Of a DNA stretch of 21,395 nucleotides, positions 15,510 through 21,395 are shown one piece after another. The notes under the pieces are model-generated. The model had not been told where the DNA came from, ran no database searches, and saw only the letters and a program-made list of their open reading frames with translations. This stretch comes from Clostridium sp. (GTDB lineage Bacteria; Bacillota; Clostridia; Clostridiales; Clostridiaceae). Positions within the stretch are counted from its first letter, which is position 1; every line of letters begins with the position of its first letter. The stretch lies in contig NZ_JAHAIF010000049.1 of the NCBI RefSeq assembly GCF_018372875.1, forward strand, positions 1-21,395, read 5' to 3'. Position numbers and translations under genes: made by a program.

Positions 15510-18239
15510 ATGAGTAAATTAGATGAAGTTTATAACTCATTATTACAACTAGAAAATAAAGGCCGTAATGGTATATCAGCAATAGAATTAAGTAACTTTA
15601 TGGATTTAGATAGAGCTAATATTTCTAGATATTTAAACACTTTATATAAGGAAGGAAAACTGGAAAAAATAGAAGGTAGACCTGTATTATATTCTGTTAT
15701 AAAAAAGAATAGTCTTTATAAAAATAAAGGTTCAAATATAGATTTAAATAATAAAAATAGCTTGGATAAAATGGTTGGAGCAGAACAAAGTCTGCAGATA
15801 CCTATACAGCAGGCAAAGGCAGCTATACTTTACCCTCCAAGGGGATTACACACATTAATCTTAGGAGAAACAGGTGTAGGTAAATCAATGTTTGCTGAAC
15901 TAATGTATGAATTTGCAAGAGAGTCAGGTGTTATATCTGAAAATGCTCCATTTATAAGATTTAATTGCGCTGACTATGTAGATAACCCTCAATTAGTCAT
16001 GGCACAAATTTTTGGAGTAAAAAAAGGGGCGTATACTGGTGCTGACTGTGATAAGGATGGACTTTTAAAAAAGGCTGATGGGGGAATTATATTTTTAGAT
16101 GAAATACATAGGTTATCACCTCAAGGTCAAGAAATGTTATTTACATATATAGATAAAGGTTATTTTAGACCATTAGGTGATACTGAAAATCCTATTAATG
16201 TAGAAGCTCAAATAATTGCAGCTACCACTGAAGAACCACAATCATTTATGCTTAAGACATTTACTAGGAGAATACCTATGACCATAACACTGCCATCATT
16301 AAAAGAGCGTAGTGTTCAAGAGAGGTATTACCTATTAGAAGAATTTATAAAAGAAGAGTCTGTAAGACTAGGAAAGAGTATATATTTTAATAAAAATGCG
16401 TTAATTTCATTTTTATTATATGATTGTCCTAATAATATAGGTCAGTTAAAAAGTGACATACAATTAGCTTGTGCTAAAGCATTTCTTAATTACAAGGCAA
16501 ATGGAAGAGATTACATTCTTGTAGAACAAAGTGACCTACATCAAAGAGTTAATAAGGGATTAATGAAGTTGCAAGAATTTAGAAGCGAAGTAGATGAGCT
16601 TTTGAGAAATATGGGTGATGTTCTTAGATTTTCCTATAAAGATAATGAAAATGAATTTAATATGGTGGATTTTAATGAGGAAAGTAAAATAACAGGTGAG
16701 TATTTTTATGATATTATAGAAAATAAATTAGAGGATCTTAAAAGAAAAGGATTAGAAGAAAAAGAAATAAATGATATTTTAAATATAGATATAGAAAGAT
16801 ATTTTCAAAAATATATAAGAGACTTGCCTAAAGAATTTAGAAGAGATGAAATAACTAAAATAGTAGATAGTGAAATAGTAGATATTGTTGCAGAGATTTT
16901 GGACATAGCTTCATCTAAATTAGGTAGGCAATATGATGAAAAAGTATATTTTGGATTAGCGTTACATCTTCAAGGAAGTTTAGAGAGAATAAAGCAAGGG
17001 AATAAAATATATCATCCTAAGTTAAATTTTATACGCTCACATTATTCAAAAGAGTTTCTTATAGCTATGGAAGTAGCACAGAAGATAGATGATAAATTTG
17101 ATGTTGAAGTGCCACTAGATGAAATAGGATATCTTACTATGTTTATATCAGCTAGACCTTACGAAATAGATGAGAAGAAAGATGGTAAGGTTGGTGTACT
17201 TGTTATAATGCATGGGCATTCAACTGCTAGTAGTATGGTGGAAGTAGCTAATTCTTTGATAGGAGAAAATTACTCTAGAGCATTAGATATGCCTTTAACC
17301 ATGAAAGCAGAACAAATGTATGAAATAGCTAAACGGAAAGTAATTGAAATGAATAGTGGTAAAGGTGTTCTATTACTAGTTGATATGGGATCATTAACCA
17401 ACTTTGGAAGTATGATTAAAGAGGAAACAGGAATTGATGTAAGAGCAATTGATATGGTAAGTACATTATTAGTAATAGAGGCTGGAAGGAAGGCCATTAA
17501 TGGAAGAGATATAAATGAAATATACAAATCGTGTTTAGAAATAAGCAGATACGGTATACAAGGAGTAAGGAATAATACTGAGTTAAAAGAAAATCTAATT
17601 ATTACTGCTTGCTTTACAGGAGAAGGATCCGCAGAAAAATTAAGACAAATTCTATTACAAAGACTATCTAATAGAGATAAAGTAAAAATTATTTCACTAA
17701 ATATATTAGATAAATCTGATTTCATTGATAAGATAGATAGTTTGAAATTAGAGTATAGGATATTAGCTGTTGTAGGTACAGTATCATTAAATATAGAAGG
17801 TATTCCATTCATTCCAGCACCAGATATATTGGCAGAGGATGGCATAGATCGACTTGATGAGTTTATTAGTAGGGAAGAAGACTTTAAGAGAATTACAAAA
17901 TCCATAGATACTCAAATTCAAAATATAGATGGTATTGAATTAGTTCAACTTGTAAGAGAAGCTATGCAACGAACTGAAGAAAACTTGGGGATAATTATAT
18001 CTCATGAAGTTAAAGTAGGGATAATAATACATCTATGCTTTTTAATTGAGAAGACAATTAGTGGTGGTAAAGGAAAGCGCTTTGATAGACTTAATGAATA
18101 TAGAGATAAACATAGCAAGGAATTTATTTTAGTTAAGCAAAGTTTAAGAAGAATTGAATTGACTTATAATATTAATATATCTGATAATGAACTTGCATTT
18201 ATAGTTAGAATGGTAACAGAAAATGATATATCTGTGTAA
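15510..18239 (+). CDS. LevR-type sigma-54-dependent activator with PTS regulation domains
   Basis: A 909-residue activator. Domains in order: N-terminal winged helix-turn-helix (about 1-65); AAA+ sigma-54 interaction domain with Walker A GETGVGKS (119-126), the sigma-54 contact loop GAYTGA (173-178) and Walker B IIFLDE (193-198); PRD1 (about 455-555, His 486); EIIA-mannose-like domain (about 560-690, HGH at 568-570); EIIB-like domain (Cys 701 in TACFTGEGS); PRD2 (about 805-905, His 841). This is the LevR architecture, in which phosphorylation by HPr and by the cognate PTS sets activity. The second PRD1 His position appears to be Phe 545. The target is almost certainly the PTS operon downstream, which starts from a sigma-54 promoter. 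A separate rpoN gene is required elsewhere. Confidence 0.94.
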   Translation: MSKLDEVYNSLLQLENKGRNGISAIELSNFMDLDRANISRYLNTLYKEGKLEKIEGRPVLYSVIKKNSLYKNKGSNIDLNNKNSLDKMVGAEQSLQIPIQQAKAAILYPPRGLHTLILGETGVGKSMFAELMYEFARESGVISENAPFIRFNCADYVDNPQLVMAQIFGVKKGAYTGADCDKDGLLKKADGGIIFLDEIHRLSPQGQEMLFTYIDKGYFRPLGDTENPINVEAQIIAATTEEPQSFMLKTFTRRIPMTITLPSLKERSVQERYYLLEEFIKEESVRLGKSIYFNKNALISFLLYDCPNNIGQLKSDIQLACAKAFLNYKANGRDYILVEQSDLHQRVNKGLMKLQEFRSEVDELLRNMGDVLRFSYKDNENEFNMVDFNEESKITGEYFYDIIENKLEDLKRKGLEEKEINDILNIDIERYFQKYIRDLPKEFRRDEITKIVDSEIVDIVAEILDIASSKLGRQYDEKVYFGLALHLQGSLERIKQGNKIYHPKLNFIRSHYSKEFLIAMEVAQKIDDKFDVEVPLDEIGYLTMFISARPYEIDEKKDGKVGVLVIMHGHSTASSMVEVANSLIGENYSRALDMPLTMKAEQMYEIAKRKVIEMNSGKGVLLLVDMGSLTNFGSMIKEETGIDVRAIDMVSTLLVIEAGRKAINGRDINEIYKSCLEISRYGIQGVRNNTELKENLIITACFTGEGSAEKLRQILLQRLSNRDKVKIISLNILDKSDFIDKIDSLKLEYRILAVVGTVSLNIEGIPFIPAPDILAEDGIDRLDEFISREEDFKRITKSIDTQIQNIDGIELVQLVREAMQRTEENLGIIISHEVKVGIIIHLCFLIEKTISGGKGKRFDRLNEYRDKHSKEFILVKQSLRRIELTYNINISDNELAFIVRMVTENDISV

Positions 18240-18251
18240 TAATTAAATAAA

Positions 18252-18300
18252 GTGTGTAATAAAAAAAGTGTGTAAAATTGTGTGTAAGATAACTGTGTAT
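18252..18300 (+). repeat. GTGTGTAA repeats, candidate LevR enhancer (UAS)
   Basis: GTGTGTAA occurs at 18252-18259, 18268-18275 and 18280-18287. A related CTGTGTAT lies at 18293-18300. The array sits about 110-158 bases before the expected start of the sigma-54 promoter (near 18410), the usual distance for an activator enhancer, and lies just after the activator gene itself. Its right part overlaps the left arm of the levR terminator. Confidence 0.5.
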
Positions 18301-18326
18301 TTAAAATACATAGTTATCTTTTTTTT
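18287..18326 (+). terminator. Terminator of the levR-type gene
   Basis: A 14-pair stem (18287-18300 and 18306-18319, one G-U pair) with loop TTAAA, followed by a run of T to 18326. It separates the regulator from the PTS operon, which therefore needs its own promoter. Confidence 0.9.
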
Positions 18327-18382
18327 ACCTATATAAAACTTAGGTATAGAGTCATTTAAAAAAATAAAAAAAAGATAAATAG

Positions 18383-18399
18383 TTGGCATGTAAATTGCT
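18383..18399 (+). promoter_or_regulatory. Sigma-54 (-24/-12) promoter of the PTS operon
   Basis: The sequence TTGGCATGTAAATTGCT matches the sigma-54 consensus TTGGCAC-N5-TTGCT closely. The invariant GG (18385-18386) and GC (18397-18398) are 12 bases apart, as required. It follows the terminator of a sigma-54 activator gene and lies 72 bases before the first PTS gene. Transcription should start near 18410. Confidence 0.92.
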
Positions 18400-18471
18400 T
18401 ATAATATATAGTGCAAAAGTAAATAATTTAAAATCATAAAAATTTCAATATAATTTGAGGGGGAATCAACC

Positions 18472-18780
18472 ATGTTAAAAATTTTATTATGTTGTTCAGC
18501 TGGTATGTCAACTAGCTTATTAGTAACTAAGATGCAAGCTGCTGCTAAAGAGCAAGGAATTGAATGTTCAATCCAAGCTATGGCAGAAGGTGAAGTTAAG
18601 AATCACGAAGACGAAATGGACGTATTATTATTAGGACCACAAGTTAGATTCTTATTAAAGAAGATGAAAGAAAAATATGAACCAAAGGGAATTCCAGTAG
18701 ACATAATCCCAACAGTTGATTATGGAACAATGAATGGTGCAAAAGTTTTAGCTTTAGCATTAAAGATGGCTGGAAAGTAA
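18472..18780 (+). CDS. PTS system lactose/cellobiose-family IIB component
   Basis: A 102-residue cytosolic phosphotransfer protein. The phosphocysteine loop CSAGMSTS starts at Cys 8, directly after the first beta strand (LKILLC), as in CelA/ChbB-type IIB. It takes phosphate from IIA and passes it to the sugar bound by IIC. It is the first gene after the sigma-54 promoter, with a strong GAGGGGG ribosome site. Sugar specificity cannot be set from IIB alone; cellobiose, chitobiose or a related beta-disaccharide is likely. No IIC gene follows. Confidence 0.94.
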   Translation: MLKILLCCSAGMSTSLLVTKMQAAAKEQGIECSIQAMAEGEVKNHEDEMDVLLLGPQVRFLLKKMKEKYEPKGIPVDIIPTVDYGTMNGAKVLALALKMAGK

Positions 18781-18861
18781 TTTAGGTTATAAAAGGGGAG
18801 AATACTGGGGGGTATTTATATCGGCATATAAGCTAAAGCCAAGTGAAAGGATGTATAAGTG

Positions 18862-19158
18862 ATGGAAGAAATCATAATGAATTTAATTATGCACAGTGGA
18901 GAAGCTAGAAGCTACTCTATGGAGGCTATTCAAGCAGCAAAAGAAAATAACATAGAAGAAGCTAAAAATCTAATAGAAAAAGCTGATGAAGAATTAGGAC
19001 ATGCACATAATGCACAAACAAGCTTAATTCAAGCAGAAGCAGGTGGAGATAAGGCAGAGTTTTCATTATTACTTTGTCACGCACAAGACCACTTTATGAC
19101 TACAATGACATTAAAAGATGTAGCTATAGAAATAATTGATATATACACAAGATTATAA
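18862..19158 (+). CDS. PTS system lactose/cellobiose-family IIA component
   Basis: A 98-residue, all-helical IIA protein of the LacF/CelC/ChbA type. The N-terminus MEEIIMNLIMHSGEARSY is characteristic, and LCHAQDH carries the phospho-accepting His 73 with Asp 76 as the metal ligand. It forms a trimer in known homologues and passes phosphate from HPr to IIB. A GTG (18859) directly precedes the ATG; AAAGGA at 18845-18850 could serve either, and ATG 18862 is chosen by likeness to family N-termini. An 81-base gap with small hairpins separates it from the IIB gene. Confidence 0.94.
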   Translation: MEEIIMNLIMHSGEARSYSMEAIQAAKENNIEEAKNLIEKADEELGHAHNAQTSLIQAEAGGDKAEFSLLLCHAQDHFMTTMTLKDVAIEIIDIYTRL

Positions 19159-19170
19159 TATTAATTTAAT

Positions 19171-19201
19171 ATGAACTCTAATGTTTTACATTAGAGTTCA
19201 T
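19171..19201 (+). other. Intercistronic hairpin between PTS IIA and kinase genes
   Basis: A perfect 14-pair inverted repeat (19171-19184 and 19188-19201) with a three-base TTT loop. It is followed by TAATTATAATT and no T-run, so it is not a strong terminator. It may stabilise the upstream mRNA 3' end or partly reduce kinase expression. Confidence 0.55.
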
Positions 19202-19288
19202 TAATTATAATTCTATTGTTTAAACGCTGATTAACGGGTTATTTTAATACAGAATTAGATGAGAAATAATTAATAAAGGGGAATAGTT

Positions 19289-20182
19289 ATGGATTATATA
19301 ATTGGAGTAGATGGAGGAGGAACTAAAACTGAAGCTGTTGCTTATGACTTAAGTGGGGAAGTTTTAGCAAGAGAGTTAACTGGTTTTGGTAACCTTGTTA
19401 ATGGAAAAGAAGAGGCTTTAAATAACATAACTACTTCAATAGAAGAGTTAATTATAAAGCTTGGACAAGATGGGTTAAAGGGAATATACTTGGGGATTGC
19501 AGGAAGCGAAGTTGGGGAAAATGCTAAATTAATTTATAGTGAAGTAAAGAATAAGTTTTCTATAGAACCAGTGGTTATGAATGATGGTGACTTGGCTTTA
19601 AAGGCATTATTAGAAGGTGAAGATGGAATTCTAGTAATAGCAGGAACTGGCTCAACAGCATTTGGTGTTAAAGAAGATAAACAGGCACGTTGTGGTGGAT
19701 GGGGACACCTACTTGGAGATGAAGGAAGTGCCTATAAAATTTCTATAGAAGCTTTCAAAAGAATGATTCATGAAGAAGATTATGGAATAGATAGAAGTGA
19801 ACTTTCACAAGCTATTTTAGATAAGTTGAACATGACTAGTGTAGATGAAATTGTTGGATTTATCTATTCTGCAACGAAAGATGAAGTTGCCGCAATGGCC
19901 AGCTTAGTATCTATTTATGCTGAAAAAGGTGATAACTATGCTAAAAATATATTAATAAATGAAGGTATAGAAATTGCAAAGTCAGCAGAGAGGGTATTTA
20001 AGAAGTTAAACTTTGATAAATGTAGAATAGGGTTAGTAGGAGGCGTTATTAGAAAATCTAAAGATTTAAGAAAAGCCTTCGAAAATTACTTGAAAGAAAA
20101 TATTAATGTAGTTGCTTATGTTGATAACGATGTTTCAGCTGCAAAAGGAGCATACTATATTTACAAAAAAACAAACAACTGA
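19289..20182 (+). CDS. BadF/NagK-type amino-sugar kinase (N-acetylglucosamine/N-acetylmuramate kinase-like)
   Basis: A 297-residue ASKHA-fold kinase. It has the phosphate-binding VDGGGTKT (7-14), MNDGD with the catalytic Asp, the second phosphate loop IAGTGSTAFG, and GGWGHLLGDEGSAY, which is typical of GlcNAc kinases and of the clostridial MurK that phosphorylates both GlcNAc and MurNAc. It lies 130 bases after the IIA gene and 19 bases before the DUF871 gene. In this setting it would phosphorylate the sugar released unphosphorylated when a PTS-imported disaccharide phosphate is split. GlcNAc is the most likely substrate, by inference. The AAAGGGG ribosome site is a good match. Confidence 0.9.
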   Translation: MDYIIGVDGGGTKTEAVAYDLSGEVLARELTGFGNLVNGKEEALNNITTSIEELIIKLGQDGLKGIYLGIAGSEVGENAKLIYSEVKNKFSIEPVVMNDGDLALKALLEGEDGILVIAGTGSTAFGVKEDKQARCGGWGHLLGDEGSAYKISIEAFKRMIHEEDYGIDRSELSQAILDKLNMTSVDEIVGFIYSATKDEVAAMASLVSIYAEKGDNYAKNILINEGIEIAKSAERVFKKLNFDKCRIGLVGGVIRKSKDLRKAFENYLKENINVVAYVDNDVSAAKGAYYIYKKTNN

Positions 20183-20201
20183 TTTTATTGGAGGGCACAA
20201 A

Positions 20202-21290
20202 ATGAAAAGATTAGGGATTTCAGTTTATCCAAGTCATAGTTCTATGGATGAAATAATTGAGTATGTAGAATTAGCTGCAAAATATGGGTTTAAGAGAATT
20301 TTTACTTGTCTACTTTCTGCAGAAGGAAAAACTACTGAAGAAGTAGTTGCAGAGTTCAAAAGAATGTTAGATGTAGCTAACAAGCATGGAATGGAAGTAA
20401 TAGCAGATTTAGACCCAATAGTATTTAAAAACTTAGGGGCATCTATAACAGATTTATCTGTATTTAAAGAAATGGGATTAAGCGGAATTAGATTTGATGA
20501 AGGTTTTGCCGGAAATGAAGAATCTATAATGTCATTTAATCCATATGATTTAAAAGTTGAACTAAATATGAGTAATGGTACAAAGTATGTAGATAACATA
20601 TTATCATTTAGACCAAATGTAAATAACATATATGGATGTCATAATTTCTATCCACACGTTTATACTGGACTTTCACTAGAACATTATATGAAATGTACAG
20701 AACAATTTAAGGAATTAGGAATTAATACAGCTGCCTTTGTAAATTCTCCAACAGCTAAATTTGGACCATGGCCTGTATCAGAAGGGTTATGTACTCTAGA
20801 AATGCATAGAGATATGCCAATAGATGTTCAAGCAAAACACTTATTTGCAACAGGTATTGATGATGTTATAATAGCTAATTGCTATGCATCTGAAGAAGAA
20901 TTAAAGGCTTTAAGTGAAATCAATAAAGAAATGCTTGAATTTACAGTTGAGTTAGTTGATGGAATTCCTGAAATAGAAAGAAAAATAGTTCTTGAAGAAT
21001 TCCACTTTAATAGAGGAGATAACTCGGAATATATGGCTAGATCAACTCAATCAAGAGTTAAGTATAAAGGTGAGAAGTTCCCACCATTTAACACTCCAGA
21101 TATAAGAAGAGGAGATATAATTGTAGAATCTGATTTATATACTAGATATGCTGGAGAACTACAAGTAGCACTTAAGGATATGAAGAATAGTGGGAAGAGT
21201 AATGTAGTTGCTAGAATAGTAGAAGAAGAATTATTCTTATTAGATTACATTAAGCCATGGACTAAGTTCTCATTTAAATTAAAGAAATAG
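20202..21290 (+). CDS. DUF871 protein, MupG-like 6-phospho-glycosidase
   Basis: A 362-residue protein with an N-terminal TIM barrel (about 1-240) and a small C-terminal beta domain (about 250-362), the DUF871 layout. Typical family segments are LGISVYPSHS (4-13), ADLDP (68-72), GIRFDEG (95-101), GCHNFYPH (145-152) and EGLCTLEMHR (194-203). A characterised member, MupG of S. aureus, cleaves MurNAc-6-phosphate-GlcNAc inside the cell. A similar role on a PTS-imported disaccharide phosphate fits the neighbours. The frame is open further upstream, overlapping the kinase gene, but GGAGG 7 bases before ATG 20202 and the family N-terminus set the start. It is the last gene of the operon. Confidence 0.88.
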   Translation: MKRLGISVYPSHSSMDEIIEYVELAAKYGFKRIFTCLLSAEGKTTEEVVAEFKRMLDVANKHGMEVIADLDPIVFKNLGASITDLSVFKEMGLSGIRFDEGFAGNEESIMSFNPYDLKVELNMSNGTKYVDNILSFRPNVNNIYGCHNFYPHVYTGLSLEHYMKCTEQFKELGINTAAFVNSPTAKFGPWPVSEGLCTLEMHRDMPIDVQAKHLFATGIDDVIIANCYASEEELKALSEINKEMLEFTVELVDGIPEIERKIVLEEFHFNRGDNSEYMARSTQSRVKYKGEKFPPFNTPDIRRGDIIVESDLYTRYAGELQVALKDMKNSGKSNVVARIVEEELFLLDYIKPWTKFSFKLKK

Positions 21291-21300
21291 TTAGTTAAGG

Positions 21301-21350
21301 GGCTGTATCAGATTAAGGTTTTTTACCTTAGGCTGATACAGCCTTATTTT
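21301..21350 (+). terminator. Terminator of the PTS operon
   Basis: Outer stem GGCTGTATCAG/CTGATACAGCC (21301-21311 and 21333-21343), inner stem TAAGGT/ACCTTA with a five-T loop, and a T-rich tail. It starts 10 bases after the DUF871 stop codon, so the operon ends here. Confidence 0.88.
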
Positions 21351-21395
21351 TATAATTTTAAATTTTATTCATAACTTTATATGTATTTATTTCCA

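Noticed and set aside
17270..17905. 211-residue open frame on the minus strand inside the levR-type gene
   Set aside because: It is fully opposite the conserved EIIA/EIIB-like part of the regulator. Its translation is low-complexity Ser/Ile/Leu, typical of an antisense shadow.
18252..18300. Short repeats considered as a CRISPR array
   Set aside because: Repeats are only 8-9 bases, spacing is irregular (16 and 12 bases between starts), and there are no cas genes. Enhancer sites fit better.
18801..18831. Two tiny hairpins in the gap between PTS IIB and IIA genes
   Set aside because: Stems of five and six AT-rich pairs are expected by chance in this composition; no T-run follows and there is no trace of a lost IIC gene.
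19215..19235. Possible catabolite-responsive element around TTTAAACGCTGATTA
   Set aside because: The central AACG resembles a cre site, but the outer TG and CA positions do not match and no promoter is clearly associated.
20112..20201. Longer start for the DUF871 protein overlapping the kinase gene
   Set aside because: A good GGAGG site precedes ATG 20202, where the family's typical N-terminus begins; the extension has no likeness to the family.
20234..20629. Open frame on the minus strand inside the DUF871 gene
   Set aside because: No ribosome site, Ser-rich composition and full overlap with a conserved gene.

Overview
The window reads as chromosome of a low-GC anaerobic Firmicute, most likely Clostridium sensu stricto. 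The basis is very AT-rich coding sequence, strong GGAGG-type ribosome binding sites, a clostridial 23S rRNA 3' end, and a gene set (YedF, TldD/TldE, LtaS, a LevR-type sigma-54 activator) with typical clostridial protein sequence. No phage, transposon, plasmid or CRISPR features were seen.

Layout. Positions 1-215 hold the last bases of a 23S rRNA, a tRNA-Asn(GTT) and a terminator, with no 5S rRNA after the 23S. Positions 346-6671 hold a same-strand run: an OmpR-type response regulator, its histidine kinase, an overlapping lipoprotein of unknown function, and the metalloprotease pair tldD/tldE. A bidirectional terminator separates these from a minus-strand lipoteichoic acid synthase-like gene with a recognisable promoter. 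Next come yedF and an FAD-dependent oxidoreductase (plus), which runs tail-to-tail with a 20-bp overlap into a minus-strand pair (SGNH hydrolase and a RusA-like protein with a zinc ribbon). Then come tsaD and a membrane-anchored alpha/beta-hydrolase-fold protein, an htrA-type protease behind a long structured leader, and finally a levR-type regulator with the operon it probably controls: PTS IIB, PTS IIA, BadF-type sugar kinase and a DUF871/MupG-like glycosidase.

How the genes work together. The best-supported regulatory unit is at the right end. The LevR-type protein has a sigma-54-contacting AAA+ domain and PTS-responsive domains. Downstream of it lie GTGTGTAA repeats (candidate enhancer), its terminator, and a near-consensus -24/-12 promoter in front of the PTS genes. 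The operon encodes IIB and IIA but no membrane IIC. Kinase plus DUF871 suggests breakdown of a phosphorylated amino-sugar disaccharide such as a peptidoglycan fragment.

The most unusual theme is in the middle (8738-13925): four proteins keep a clear enzyme fold but have lost expected catalytic or cofactor-binding residues (YedF, the FAD oxidoreductase, the RusA-like protein and the alpha/beta-hydrolase). The most promising unexplained DNA/RNA element is the long hairpin with a GC-rich 25-nt loop upstream of htrA (14091-14166). No complete new defence or mobile system was found. All assignments come from reading the sequence; no database search was run.
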